Positions 13,396 to 21,026 of a stretch of 21,427 nucleotides of DNA are shown piece by piece (the stretch's first letter is position 1; the number at the start of each line of letters is the position of its first letter). The notes beneath the pieces were generated by a model. The model was not told where the DNA came from and searched no databases. It saw only the letters and a program-made list of their open reading frames with translations. Source of the stretch: Prevotella sp. (lineage in GTDB: Bacteria; Bacteroidota; Bacteroidia; Bacteroidales; Bacteroidaceae). A program made the position numbers and the translations under genes. The stretch is taken from positions 1-21,427 of the forward strand of contig JAFRQC010000110.1 in the NCBI GenBank assembly GCA_017428805.1. Reading direction: 5' to 3'.

Positions 13396-14378
13396 TCCGG
13401 ATCCTGTGATTCGATGAGGTAGTCAACCATATTGGTCTCCAGCTTCGCCTTTGAGATACCGCTCGGCACGTTTTTCAAATAGACGCGACACTTCTCCGAG
13501 GGATTGCGACGGATCTCGTCGTAATCGACGATGACGGTGAAGTCTTCGGGCTTCAGGTTGCGATAGACGCTGACACCGGCCACGAAACTGACGGATATCT
13601 TGGTGGGGAACGTGCGCAAAGCCTTACCTTCGGGCATATTGATGCCGACGATGGGGATGCCGGAGATGCGCTCTTCTGTCAGCACATCGGTGTAGAACTT
13701 GACGCGCACACGGTCGGGCACCGTCTTTACGCCTTTGAGCTTCGCCAGATTACACTCCACGGTGAGCGTGTCGCGGAAGTTGGCGTAGTTGAGCTGTTCG
13801 GTGTAGACCATGCTGATGCTGTCGAGCTTTTCGTCGGACGCAAAGATGGTGACGCTGTCAGGATCGTAGGTCACCCGCGAGACGAAATAAAGTTCTTCGG
13901 GTATGACGCGACCGCTCCATCTGACGGGCACCTGCTTCTTCGAACCGTAGTTGTAGTAGAACTCTATCTTCTCGGGCTTGATGGCGTTGATCTTCGACGT
14001 GCTGCCCAGTCGTTGGTAGATACGCTTCTGTATCTCCGAGGCAGGGATGACGCCCGTGCCGTTGTTGTGCGTATAGTTGCGGAAGGGCAGTTCGATGCGT
14101 CTGAGTGCGTCGCCGAATTGATAGGCTACGAGGATGATGCCCTTGTCGCGGATGGTGACACGGACGGTGTCCACCTCATCGGAAGTGAGTACGGCATTTT
14201 TCGGCACACCAACGACGGAGATGGGTACAGCGAACTCCCGCTCGTACGTTTCGTTCAGCGTCAGCGACAGCCAGAAAGTTGCTGAAAGCGCCAGGAAGAA
14301 CAAAAACAGCAGGATTTCCTTGCTCGTTTTAGTGAACAGGAATTCCCTGACTGCTCGCCATACGCTTCGGATGGTCAT
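13392..14378 (-). CDS. YbbR-like (CdaR-type) membrane-anchored protein
   Basis: 328 residues. One N-terminal transmembrane helix (about 22-40, ILLFLFFLALSATFWLSL) is followed by extracytoplasmic YbbR-like beta domains: VPISVVGVPKNAVLTSD at the start of the first, then KKQVPVRWSG, then GIPIVGINMPEG. In Firmicutes, YbbR proteins (CdaR) regulate the diadenylate cyclase CdaA, but no cyclase gene is present here, so that role is not claimed. It lies between yajC and coaE in the usual Bacteroidota order and overlaps coaE by 4 bp. Confidence 0.85.
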   Translation of the reverse strand: MTIRSVWRAVREFLFTKTSKEILLFLFFLALSATFWLSLTLNETYEREFAVPISVVGVPKNAVLTSDEVDTVRVTIRDKGIILVAYQFGDALRRIELPFRNYTHNNGTGVIPASEIQKRIYQRLGSTSKINAIKPEKIEFYYNYGSKKQVPVRWSGRVIPEELYFVSRVTYDPDSVTIFASDEKLDSISMVYTEQLNYANFRDTLTVECNLAKLKGVKTVPDRVRVKFYTDVLTEERISGIPIVGINMPEGKALRTFPTKISVSFVAGVSVYRNLKPEDFTVIVDYDEIRRNPSEKCRVYLKNVPSGISKAKLETNMVDYLIESQDPE

Positions 14379-14402
14379 ACGCGGTGGTGGCTATATCTCT
14401 CT

Positions 14403-14723
14403 TTATTTCTGCGTCTGTGGTGTGCTGGAGGTGTCTTTGAAGACGGAGCCCTTGTCGACGGTGATGACCACGTCGCGTGCAATCTTCACATCGACGGTGT
14501 TCTTGGCCAGGTCGATGCTCTTCACGGTGCCGTAGATGCCGCCACCGGTGATGACCTGTGTGCCCTCGGTCAGTTCGTTCTGGAACTTCTGGATCTCCTT
14601 CTGTTTCTTCTGCTGGGGTTTGATCATGAAGAAATACATGATGGCAAAGATGGCGACCATCATGATGATCATGCTCATACCACCTCCTTGTGCTGACTGT
14701 GCAGCAATGATGATGTTTGTCAT
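14403..14723 (-). CDS. yajC: preprotein translocase subunit YajC
   Basis: 106 residues. YajC associates with the SecDF complex in the inner membrane. It has a short N-terminal segment and one transmembrane helix (about 16-33, MSMIIMMVAIFAIMYFFM). The family signature IKPQQKKQKEIQKF follows, then the conserved cytoplasmic domain with LTEGTQVITGGGIYGTVKSI. The C-terminus is short and polar. It lies 26 bp downstream of nusB in the leftward operon. Confidence 0.93.
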   Translation of the reverse strand: MTNIIIAAQSAQGGGMSMIIMMVAIFAIMYFFMIKPQQKKQKEIQKFQNELTEGTQVITGGGIYGTVKSIDLAKNTVDVKIARDVVITVDKGSVFKDTSSTPQTQK

Positions 14724-14749
14724 TTCTATACCTTATTATATTATATATA

Positions 14750-15805
14750 TCAGTCTTTTTTATCTTTTTTCTCGCCTTCATCACTCCGGATGATGCGCTT
14801 GCGGTGCCTCATCTTCACGGGTACGGCCGTGATCTCTGCCGGACCTTCCTTCGGGGCGTCTTCCTTGCTGCCCTTCTGCGGCTCCATATGCTTCATCAGG
14901 CGGTTGCTCTTGATGAGGTTACGGGCGATGGCGTCGAGCATGCCGTTGATGTAACCGCCGCTCTTCGAGGTAGAGTAGAGCTTGGCGATGTCCACAAACT
15001 CGTTGATGGTCACACTGACGGGGATATTGGGGAAGGTCATCAGCTCGGCGATGGCAATCTGCATGATGACGATGTCCATATAGGCCAGACGGGAGAGGTC
15101 CCAGTTGCGCGACACCTCGTTCATGTAGTGCTGATACTCCACCTCGTTGAGGATGGCGGAGCGGAACAGCTTGCGGGCGAACTCCTTCTCCTCGTCGCTG
15201 TCCCATTCGGGCAACAGCTCTTCCTTGGCACCGTTCTGCTCCTTGAAGCGCTTGATGGTCTTCAACACGAAGGTATCGACAATCTCCTTGTCGTCGTTCC
15301 AGTAGAGGCTCTGGTCTTCGAGCACGTTGTCGAGGTCGGCATTCTCCTGGATGAAGTTCTTGTAGAGCTTGCGCCACAGTTCGCGGTCGGCATCGTAGGT
15401 GTCTTCGCTGCTGGCCATATACTCCTTGTAGATCTCGCTCTGTTCGATGGTCTCGAAGAGCTGTCCGGGCACAGGCGTGTCTGCCCAGCTGGTCTTCTGG
15501 TTGCCGATGAACTCGTTCAGCGCCTTGTTCTCCTGGAGTTGGATGGCAAAGCGGTTGTAGGCAAATTTCTGCGAGGGCTCTGGTGTGCCTTCGCGCTTGG
15601 CTCTGCCCTGGGTCACTTCGAGTCTGCGCTGTGCTTCTTTGGTCACTGCGACAATCAGCGACAACAGGTGATTGTAAAGGTCATACGCCTTTGACAGACT
15701 GAAAAAAAGTTCCTTTTCAGCCGTGTCGATGTTCTTGTTACCGTTTAAATAGTAGGCATAGGTTAACTGAACAATTTTGTTTCTGATAATCTCTCTGTTA
15801 ATCAT
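14750..15805 (-). CDS. nusB: transcription antitermination factor NusB, long Bacteroidota form
   Basis: 351 residues, against about 140 for E. coli NusB. NusB with S10 binds boxA RNA and promotes antitermination on rRNA transcripts. The C-terminal part (about 200-315) carries the NusB fold: AILNEVEYQHYMNEVSRNWDL, MDIVIMQIAIAELMTFPNIP, VTINEFVDIAKLYSTSKSGG and NGMLDAIARN. The long N-terminal extension is helical (YNHLLSLIVAVTKEAQRR) and is usual for this phylum. A lysine-rich acidic tail ends the protein. It is the first gene of the leftward operon, with the -7 box at 15838-15845. Confidence 0.92.
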   Translation of the reverse strand: MINREIIRNKIVQLTYAYYLNGNKNIDTAEKELFFSLSKAYDLYNHLLSLIVAVTKEAQRRLEVTQGRAKREGTPEPSQKFAYNRFAIQLQENKALNEFIGNQKTSWADTPVPGQLFETIEQSEIYKEYMASSEDTYDADRELWRKLYKNFIQENADLDNVLEDQSLYWNDDKEIVDTFVLKTIKRFKEQNGAKEELLPEWDSDEEKEFARKLFRSAILNEVEYQHYMNEVSRNWDLSRLAYMDIVIMQIAIAELMTFPNIPVSVTINEFVDIAKLYSTSKSGGYINGMLDAIARNLIKSNRLMKHMEPQKGSKEDAPKEGPAEITAVPVKMRHRKRIIRSDEGEKKDKKD

Positions 15806-15837
15806 CTCACTTGATGTTTATTTGTTGTTTCTTGATG

Positions 15838-15845
15838 CAAAGGTA
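15838..15845 (-). promoter_or_regulatory. -7 box of the nusB operon
   Basis: The minus strand reads TACCTTTG, about 33 bp upstream of the nusB ATG. A CTTG at 15866-15869 (minus strand) lies 20 bp further upstream, fitting a degenerate -33 TTTG box. Confidence 0.7.
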
Positions 15846-15897
15846 GTGAAAAATCCTTTTATATGCAAGAAAAAAGGCGAAAAATCATCTTTTTTTT

Positions 15898-15921
15898 CAT
15901 TTTTTCATTCTTTCATTTTCT
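15898..15921. repeat. octamer tract, CATTTTTT x3
   Basis: Three 8-bp units (CATTTTTT, CATTCTTT, CATTTTCT) in the divergent promoter region between nusB and rplY, just upstream of the rplY -7 box. Confidence 0.7.
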
Positions 15922-15939
15922 CAATTCAGAAAAAAGGTG

Positions 15940-15947
15940 TACCTTTG
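15940..15947 (+). promoter_or_regulatory. -7 box of the rplY unit
   Basis: TACCTTTG followed by CA, a clean TAnnTTTG match. It leaves a leader of roughly 90 nt before the rplY ATG (16041), with no feature I recognise beyond a 5-bp A/T palindrome. Confidence 0.7.
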
Positions 15948-16040
15948 CACCGCTTTTTCTCAAAGCACAATCAGAAAATGTAACGTGTGATGGTGAATTA
16001 GGCAAGTATTATTAATTCTTAATTTAGAGTAACACAAATT

Positions 16041-16643
16041 ATGAAAGAATTCAGTGTAAGTGGCCAGAAGCGTGCCACGACAGGCAAGAAGGCAGCCAAG
16101 GAGCTGCGCAAGGAGGGACTCGTTCCCTGTAATCTTTATGGTGAGAAGAAGGGTGAGAACGGTCTCCCCGAGGCCATTGCTTTTGCAATCCCCGCTACTC
16201 AGCTTCGTAAAGTCGTTTATTCTCCCGATGTGTATGTGGTCAACCTGACTATCGACGGTGAGGCTCACAAGGCCGTGATGAAGGAGCTGCAGTTCCATCC
16301 CACAACGGATGCCCTGCTGCATATCGACTTCTATGAGGTGAATGAGGAGAAGCCCATCACCATTGGTATCCCCGTCAAGTTGACAGGTCATGCCCAGGGT
16401 GTCCGCGATGGTGGTCGTCTGAGCCAGGCTGTCCGTCAGCTGAATGTGACCGCTCCTTACAAGCAGATTCCTGAGACATTGGAGATCGACGTGACGAACC
16501 TCGCCCTCGGCAAGGCCATCAAGGTGGCTGACCTGAACTTCGAGGGTCTCGAGATCGCTACTCCCGCCCAGGTGGTTGTCTGCTCCGTGAAGGCTACCCG
16601 TGCATCGCGCTCTGCCGCTGCTGCCGAGGCTGCTGAGGCCTAA
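16041..16643 (+). CDS. rplY: 50S ribosomal protein L25, general stress (CTC) form
   Basis: 200 residues. L25 binds 5S rRNA. This is the long CTC form, with an N-terminal L25 domain (about 5-92; ATTGKKAAKELRKEGLVPCN, VNLTIDGEAHKAVMKELQFH, LHIDFYEV) and a C-terminal beta domain (about 95-185; IPVKLTGHAQGVRDGG, ETLEIDVTNLALGKAIKVAD). An alanine-rich tail (SRSAAAAEAAEA) ends it. Start ATG 16041 follows an A/T-rich leader without a Shine-Dalgarno sequence. It leads the rplY-pth-S4 cluster, with 17 bp to pth. Confidence 0.95.
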   Translation: MKEFSVSGQKRATTGKKAAKELRKEGLVPCNLYGEKKGENGLPEAIAFAIPATQLRKVVYSPDVYVVNLTIDGEAHKAVMKELQFHPTTDALLHIDFYEVNEEKPITIGIPVKLTGHAQGVRDGGRLSQAVRQLNVTAPYKQIPETLEIDVTNLALGKAIKVADLNFEGLEIATPAQVVVCSVKATRASRSAAAAEAAEA

Positions 16644-16660
16644 TCCTTTAATCAGAGGAC

Positions 16661-17236
16661 ATGGACAAATACTTGATTGTTGGCTTGGGTAATGTCGGTG
16701 ACGAATACGAACTGACCCGCCACAACACAGGGTTTATGGTATTGGATGCTTTTGCTAAGGCATCCAATATTCATTTTGACGACCGGCGCTACGGCTTTGT
16801 GGCCGAGACGACGGTCAAGGGACGGAAAGTGTTCCTGCTGAAGCCCTCCACGTTCATGAACCTCAGCGGCAATGCCGTGCGTTATTGGCTGAACAAAGAG
16901 AATATCGACCAGAAGCGGCTGCTCGTCATCAGCGACGATGTGGCGCTGCCTTTGGGACAGTTCCGCCTGAAGGCCAGTGGCTCCAACGGTGGTCATAACG
17001 GCCTCGGACATATCCAGCAACTCATCGGTCAGGACTATGCCCGTCTGCGTATGGGCATCGGCAACGACTTCCCTCGTGGTATGCAGATCGACTGGGTGCT
17101 GGGCCGTTACTCCGAGGAAGAACTCAAGGCTCTCCAGCCCGCCATCGACCGTGGTGTGGAGATCATCCAGAGCTTCATCCTCGCCGGAATAGACATCACA
17201 ATGAATCAATTCAATAAATTGGGAAAACATGTCTGA
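16661..17236 (+). CDS. pth: peptidyl-tRNA hydrolase
   Basis: 191 residues, normal length. Pth cleaves the ester bond of peptidyl-tRNA released by stalled ribosomes. Family motifs are the N-terminal [20 protein letters not shown], with N11 and catalytic H21, then [29 protein letters not shown] with the assisting aspartate, and [11 protein letters not shown]. It overlaps the S4 gene by 8 bp, so the two are probably translationally coupled. Both join rplY in a translation-quality cluster. Confidence 0.95.
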   Translation: MDKYLIVGLGNVGDEYELTRHNTGFMVLDAFAKASNIHFDDRRYGFVAETTVKGRKVFLLKPSTFMNLSGNAVRYWLNKENIDQKRLLVISDDVALPLGQFRLKASGSNGGHNGLGHIQQLIGQDYARLRMGIGNDFPRGMQIDWVLGRYSEEELKALQPAIDRGVEIIQSFILAGIDITMNQFNKLGKHV

Positions 17237-17663
17237 CGTAGCTCGTATCGACAAATGGCTGTGGGCAGCGCGGATCTTCAAGACCCGTTCCATCGCGGCA
17301 GACGCCTGTAAGAACGGGCGTGTCACCATCGGTGGCGTCAACGTGAAACCCTCGCATACCGTCAAGGCTGGTGAAACTGTCAGCGTCCGTAAGCCGCCAG
17401 TGACCTATTCGTTCAAGATCCTGAAGACCATCGAGCAAAGGGTAGGGGCGAAGTTGATTCCTGAGATCTATGAGAATGTGACGTCGCCCGACCAGTACGA
17501 ACTCTTGGAGATGAACCGCATCAGCGGCTTTGTGAACCGTGCCCGGGGTACCGGCCGTCCTACCAAAAAGGACCGTCGTGCGATGGACGCTTTTGTCGGC
17601 CCTTCATTGGAAGGTGACTTCGACTCCTTCTTTGGTGACGACTTTGACGACGAAGAAGAGTAA
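17229..17663 (+). CDS. S4-domain RNA-binding protein (Hsp15/HslR-like)
   Basis: 144 residues. The N-terminal S4 domain (about 5-65: [45 protein letters not shown]) matches Hsp15, which binds 50S subunits carrying stalled nascent tRNA chains. This fits its overlap with pth, whose product handles peptidyl-tRNA. The C-terminal part has [14 protein letters not shown] and ends in a very acidic tail ([11 protein letters not shown]). The exact role is inferred from the family. Confidence 0.88.
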   Translation: MSDVARIDKWLWAARIFKTRSIAADACKNGRVTIGGVNVKPSHTVKAGETVSVRKPPVTYSFKILKTIEQRVGAKLIPEIYENVTSPDQYELLEMNRISGFVNRARGTGRPTKKDRRAMDAFVGPSLEGDFDSFFGDDFDDEEE

Positions 17664-17665
17664 TC

Positions 17666-17693
17666 AACTGTAAACCGTAAACTGTCAACTGTA
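17666..17693. repeat. heptamer tract, AACTGTA x4
   Basis: Four 7-bp units (AACTGTA, AACCGTA, AACTGTC, AACTGTA) in the spacer between the S4 gene and the antiporter, starting 2 bp after the stop codon. Confidence 0.93.
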
Positions 17694-17705
17694 AACAATA
17701 TAGAT

Positions 17706-18692
17706 ATGACTTGGCTGAATATCTTGTTTATTATCATTGGCGTGGCACTCGTCTTGTGGGGTGCAGACCGCCTGACGGAGGGCGCCTCCTCCCTGGCTCG
17801 TGGCATGCATGTGCCCGAGATTGTCATTGGCTTGACCATCGTGGCTGCAGGCACCTCAGCACCAGAGCTGTTTGTCAGTCTGGTGTCAGCCCTGAAGGGC
17901 ACCGCCGACCTCGCCGTGGGTAACGTCATAGGTTCGAACATATTTAACACGACGCTCATCGTCGGCTGTTCCGCCTTAGTGGCGCCGATGGTGGTGCAGA
18001 AGTCCACCGTCCGCAAGGACATTCCCTTTGCCGTCGTCGCTTCATTGCTGCTCTTCGTTCTCTGTTTCGACGATATGGACTCGCCCCACCTCTGGGGCAA
18101 CGAAATCACCCGTTCCGACGGTGTTATCCTGCTCCTCGGCTTCCTCGGCTTTATGATCTACACTTTCCACACTGCCAAGAAAGACGGCCTGATGCCGACG
18201 GAAGAAGAACTCGAAGATAATGCCGAACTGCCGAAAGACTACTCGCGTCTCGGCCGCAACATTTTCTGGATAGTCCTTGGTCTGGGATGCCTGATCTATG
18301 GCAGCAACCTCTTTGTCGATGCCGCCACCTATGTCGCCCATCGCTTCGGTGTGCGCCAAAGCGTCATCGGCCTGACTGTCGTCGCCGGAGGTACGTCGCT
18401 GCCCGAACTGGCCACCAGCGTGGTTGCCGCCTACAAGGGCCGCTCCGCCATCGCCATCGGCAACGTCATCGGTTCCAACGTGTTCAACATCCTGCTCATC
18501 CTTGGATTGACGGCTGTCATCCATCCCCTGCGCATCATGGGCATCACGATTGTCGACCTCATGGCGCTGCTGGTCTCCATCGGCTTCCTCTGGCTCTTCG
18601 CATTCACCAAATGGTATGTCTCACGCCGTGAGGGCGCAGTCCTGGTAGTCAGCTTCCTGTTGTATATGGGCTGGCTGTTCTACCTCATATAG
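17706..18692 (+). CDS. calcium/sodium antiporter (CaCA family, YrbG-like)
   Basis: 328 residues, an integral membrane cation exchanger with two inverted halves of about five helices each. The alpha-repeat motifs are AAGTSAPELFVSL (E54) and AGGTSLPELATSV (E234), each followed by GNVIGSN(I/V)FN; these line the ion path. A cytoplasmic loop (about 155-178, KKDGLMPTEEELEDNAELPK) joins the halves. It exports Ca2+ using Na+ or H+; specificity is not certain from sequence. The stop is immediately followed by the preQ1 riboswitch of the next unit. Confidence 0.92.
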   Translation: MTWLNILFIIIGVALVLWGADRLTEGASSLARGMHVPEIVIGLTIVAAGTSAPELFVSLVSALKGTADLAVGNVIGSNIFNTTLIVGCSALVAPMVVQKSTVRKDIPFAVVASLLLFVLCFDDMDSPHLWGNEITRSDGVILLLGFLGFMIYTFHTAKKDGLMPTEEELEDNAELPKDYSRLGRNIFWIVLGLGCLIYGSNLFVDAATYVAHRFGVRQSVIGLTVVAGGTSLPELATSVVAAYKGRSAIAIGNVIGSNVFNILLILGLTAVIHPLRIMGITIVDLMALLVSIGFLWLFAFTKWYVSRREGAVLVVSFLLYMGWLFYLI

Positions 18693-18699
18693 TAACATT

Positions 18700-18735
18700 C
18701 AGGGGTCGACGAACACCCCCTTTAACAAAACAAAA
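18700..18735 (+). promoter_or_regulatory. preQ1-I riboswitch
   Basis: The layout fits the class I preQ1 aptamer seen in Thermoanaerobacter tengcongensis. P1 pairs AGGGG (18701-18705) with CCCCU (18717-18721); the loop starts with UCG and contains an AAC segment; a free C (18716) sits where C15 binds the ligand. The signature tail UUAACAAAAC (18722-18731) matches exactly. It lies between the antiporter stop and the start of a queuosine-precursor transporter, the expected target. The tail runs straight into the AUG at 18736 with no GG for a Shine-Dalgarno, so control may act on the start codon itself (inference). Confidence 0.85.
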
Positions 18736-19431
18736 ATGCAACAACAAAAGAAACAACAACGAATCAGCGTGCTGTTCATGTTCTACAGCATCCTGTTCTG
18801 CGTCTGCCTGATTACGGCAAACGTACTCGAGACCAAGCAGATTTCCTTAGGACCTGCGAACATGACGGCGGGACTCATCGTCTTCCCCGTCAGTTACATC
18901 ATCAACGATGTGGTGTGCGAGGTGTGGGGCTATGGCCGCACCCGAATGCTCATCTGGCTGGGGTTCGCCATGAACTTTTTCTTCGTGACCATGGGAGCCA
19001 TTGCCGACTGGATTCCCGGCGCCTCCTACTGGGAAGGCGAAGAGGGTTTCCATCAGATCTTCGGCCTCGCTCCCCGTATCGCCGGCGCCTCCTTCCTGGC
19101 GTTCGTCTGCGGGTCGTTCATCAATGCCTACATCATGAGCCGCATGAAGCTCTCGTCCAACGGCCGGAACTTCTCTTTCCGTGCTGTGCTCAGTACGATC
19201 GGCGGCGAGCTGACAGACTCCATCATCTTCTTCCCCCTGGCCCTCGGCGGCGTCATTCCCTGGGAGGAGATGCCTTCGCTCGTCATCACCCAGGTCACGC
19301 TGAAGACCGTCTATGAGATCATCGTCCTGCCTGTCACCATCCGTATCGTGAAGTTCACCAAGGAGCACGACCACGAGGATGTCTACGACAATGGCATGGT
19401 ATATAACATTTTTAAATTGAATCTGGATTAA
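18736..19431 (+). CDS. yhhQ: queuosine precursor transporter (YhhQ/QPTR family)
   Basis: 231 residues with about six transmembrane helices. The family (formerly DUF165/VUT) imports preQ0 or preQ1 for tRNA queuosine modification. Typical motifs are [37 protein letters not shown], the [13 protein letters not shown] segment [19 protein letters not shown], and [14 protein letters not shown]. The upstream preQ1 riboswitch and the queF gene 4 bp downstream support the assignment. Because other preQ0-synthesis genes (queC, queD, queE) are not here, the cell may rely on uptake, but they could be elsewhere. Confidence 0.93.
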   Translation: MQQQKKQQRISVLFMFYSILFCVCLITANVLETKQISLGPANMTAGLIVFPVSYIINDVVCEVWGYGRTRMLIWLGFAMNFFFVTMGAIADWIPGASYWEGEEGFHQIFGLAPRIAGASFLAFVCGSFINAYIMSRMKLSSNGRNFSFRAVLSTIGGELTDSIIFFPLALGGVIPWEEMPSLVITQVTLKTVYEIIVLPVTIRIVKFTKEHDHEDVYDNGMVYNIFKLNLD

Positions 19432-19435
19432 GACT

Positions 19436-19924
19436 ATGAACGAGCAGAATAACGAGGAACGAGGAATGAGGAGTGAGGAAGGTCTGCAGGCCCTTGGCCG
19501 TAAGACGGACTACCACATGGACTATGCGCCGGAAGTGTTGGAGACCTTTGAGAACAAGCATCCCGACAACGACTACTGGGTGCAGTTCAACTGCCCCGAG
19601 TTCACCAGTCTCTGTCCCATCACGGGTCAGCCCGACTTTGCTGAGATCAAGATCCACTATATCCCCGGCGAGCGGATGGTCGAGTCGAAGAGCCTGAAGC
19701 TCTACCTCTTCTCCTTCCGCAACCACGGCGATTTCCATGAAGACTGTGTCAACATCATCATGAAGGACCTTGTCCGCCTGATGGAACCCAAATACATTGA
19801 GGTCGTCGGCCTCTTCACGCCCCGTGGCGGCATCTCCATCTATCCCTACGCCAACTACGGCCAGCCCGGCACGAAATATGCCGATCTCGCCGAGCGCCGT
19901 CTGATGGAATATCAGATGAGGTGA
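19436..19924 (+). CDS. queF: NADPH-dependent 7-cyano-7-deazaguanine (preQ0) reductase QueF
   Basis: 162 residues, the short unimodular QueF type. It reduces preQ0 to preQ1. The active site is complete: C60 in [12 protein letters not shown] forms the thioimide, with D67; H101 and E102 in NHGDFHEDC recognise the substrate. These are each five residues beyond the B. subtilis numbering (C55, D62, H96, E97). [11 protein letters not shown] is the family NADPH-site motif. Residues 7-15 (EERGMRSEE) are encoded by a heptamer tract, adding to an otherwise variable N-terminus. It is in one unit with yhhQ and under the riboswitch. An alternative start at M11 is possible. Confidence 0.95.
   Translation: MNEQNNEERGMRSEEGLQALGRKTDYHMDYAPEVLETFENKHPDNDYWVQFNCPEFTSLCPITGQPDFAEIKIHYIPGERMVESKSLKLYLFSFRNHGDFHEDCVNIIMKDLVRLMEPKYIEVVGLFTPRGGISIYPYANYGQPGTKYADLAERRLMEYQMR
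19451..19478. repeat. heptamer tract, AACGAGG x4, in the queF 5' end
   Basis: Four 7-bp units (AACGAGG twice, AATGAGG, AGTGAGG) translated near the N-terminus of QueF, upstream of the catalytic domain. Confidence 0.92.
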
Positions 19925-19926
19925 AG

Positions 19927-20898
19927 TCAGATGGCTACCAGCTCAGGCTTCAACAGTTGAGGCTGTTCTTTTCCTGTATCGTATGTCTCTACGGAACCTT
20001 CGACATTGAAGGTCAGTATGGCTTTGTCTAATGTGACGTCGAGTGAGCACGGTGCGCCCTCGATAAGTGGCAGACAACTGTTGCTGCCCACGGGGAATCC
20101 GCAGCATACGGGGATGTCCAGATCATGCAGGTGAGCAATCAGCATCTGCTCCACGCTGCCGAACTGAAGGTCGAACTTGATGGAGCTGAACGTGCCGAAG
20201 ATAATGCCCTTCACCCTCTCGAAGTCCAGTACCAGGCGCAGCGTATAGAACAGTCTGTCAATATCGTGCAGGGCCTCTTCCACTTCCTCGATGAAGAGGA
20301 TGATGTCTTGATCCAGCGGAAGGTGGAACTTGGTTCCGGCTATGGCAGCATAGCTTGACAGGTTGCCGCCAATCAGGATGCCTTCTGCATGACCACATCT
20401 GTTATAGGGGGCGCTGGCGATCTTGTACTGTGGGAGGTTGCCAAAAAGCATGTTGCGTGTAAGCGTCGTGGCTGGTTCCTGTTCGTTGGCAATCTGGTAT
20501 GCCATAGGTCCGTGGATGCACATCGTCCCGGCGCCGACGGCGGCATTGAGCAGCATGGTGATGTCGCCATGTCCTATCAGCCATTTCGGATGACGCTGAT
20601 AATCCTCTGCAGGGATGCGGTTCAGCAGATGAATGGAGCCATAGCCACCCCTGGAGCAGACAATGGCCTTGATACTGTCATCGTGGAGCGCCCATAACAG
20701 GTCGGCAGCCCGTTCGTCGGCCGTTCCTGCATAGACGTTTACGTTCAAACTGTTGGTGTGTGGGCCGATGGCCGGCTGTAAACCCCAGCTTCTGATTACT
20801 TCTGCGGCTTGCATAAGGGTGTCTTCTGGCATCCAGTAGGCGGGAGATACAAGCGCAACCTTGTCTCCCTCTTTTAAATACGTAGGTTGATTAATCAT
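19927..20898 (-). CDS. S66 peptidase homologue (LD-carboxypeptidase fold), probably inactive
   Basis: 323 residues, normal family length, no signal peptide. S66 enzymes such as LdcA cut the L,D bond of muropeptide tetrapeptides, and MccF cleaves microcin C. The fold markers are present: KVALVSPAYW, the SRGGYGSIHLL loop, GGNLSSYAAIAGT, and the acid motif LFIEEVEEALHDIDR. The nucleophile motif, normally G-(F/Y)-S-D-I-T, is here GHGDIT with Gly at residue 111. The catalytic histidine, normally in FP(V/F)GH, is replaced: FPVGSNS with Ser at 272. No histidine follows later. Two of three catalytic residues are therefore missing in an otherwise intact frame, suggesting a binding protein rather than a peptidase (inference). 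The 3' end is 2 bp from queF, tail to tail. Confidence 0.85.
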   Translation of the reverse strand: MINQPTYLKEGDKVALVSPAYWMPEDTLMQAAEVIRSWGLQPAIGPHTNSLNVNVYAGTADERAADLLWALHDDSIKAIVCSRGGYGSIHLLNRIPAEDYQRHPKWLIGHGDITMLLNAAVGAGTMCIHGPMAYQIANEQEPATTLTRNMLFGNLPQYKIASAPYNRCGHAEGILIGGNLSSYAAIAGTKFHLPLDQDIILFIEEVEEALHDIDRLFYTLRLVLDFERVKGIIFGTFSSIKFDLQFGSVEQMLIAHLHDLDIPVCCGFPVGSNSCLPLIEGAPCSLDVTLDKAILTFNVEGSVETYDTGKEQPQLLKPELVAI

Positions 20899-20928
20899 TT
20901 TTTATCCTGAATCATTCTTTTCGGAGTG

Positions 20929-20936
20929 CAAAGGTA
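20929..20936 (-). promoter_or_regulatory. -7 box of the S66 homologue gene
   Basis: The minus strand reads TACCTTTG followed by CA, about 31 bp upstream of the ATG at 20898. ATTG lies 20 bp further upstream on that strand as a weak -33 candidate. Confidence 0.65.
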
Positions 20937-20986
20937 CTTCTTTTTCTGGAATTAGACAATAGTTCCCCTAAAAATTGTGAATTTTA

Positions 20987-21026
20987 GAACAGTTTTGCTG
21001 ATTTTGAGACTGTTTTGTTGGTTTTG
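20987..21026. repeat. imperfect 20-bp tandem repeat
   Basis: Two adjacent 20-bp units (20987-21006 and 21007-21026) agree at about 15 positions, built on CxGTTTTGxTGxTTTTG. A third, partial unit follows. It lies between the S66 promoter and the M23 fragment. Confidence 0.6.

Noticed and set aside
14717..15694. A 325-codon plus-strand frame
   Set aside because: It is antisense to nusB, whose C-terminal NusB motifs are unambiguous; the translation is low-complexity (VDEL, HLV-rich).
14750..15805. NusB length of 351 residues as a fusion
   Set aside because: A long N-terminal extension is usual for NusB in Bacteroidota, and no separate domain could be identified.
49..19478. Tandem tracts as CRISPR remnants
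   Set aside because: Units are 7-9 bp with no spacers between them, no cas genes are present, and the words differ from locus to locus.
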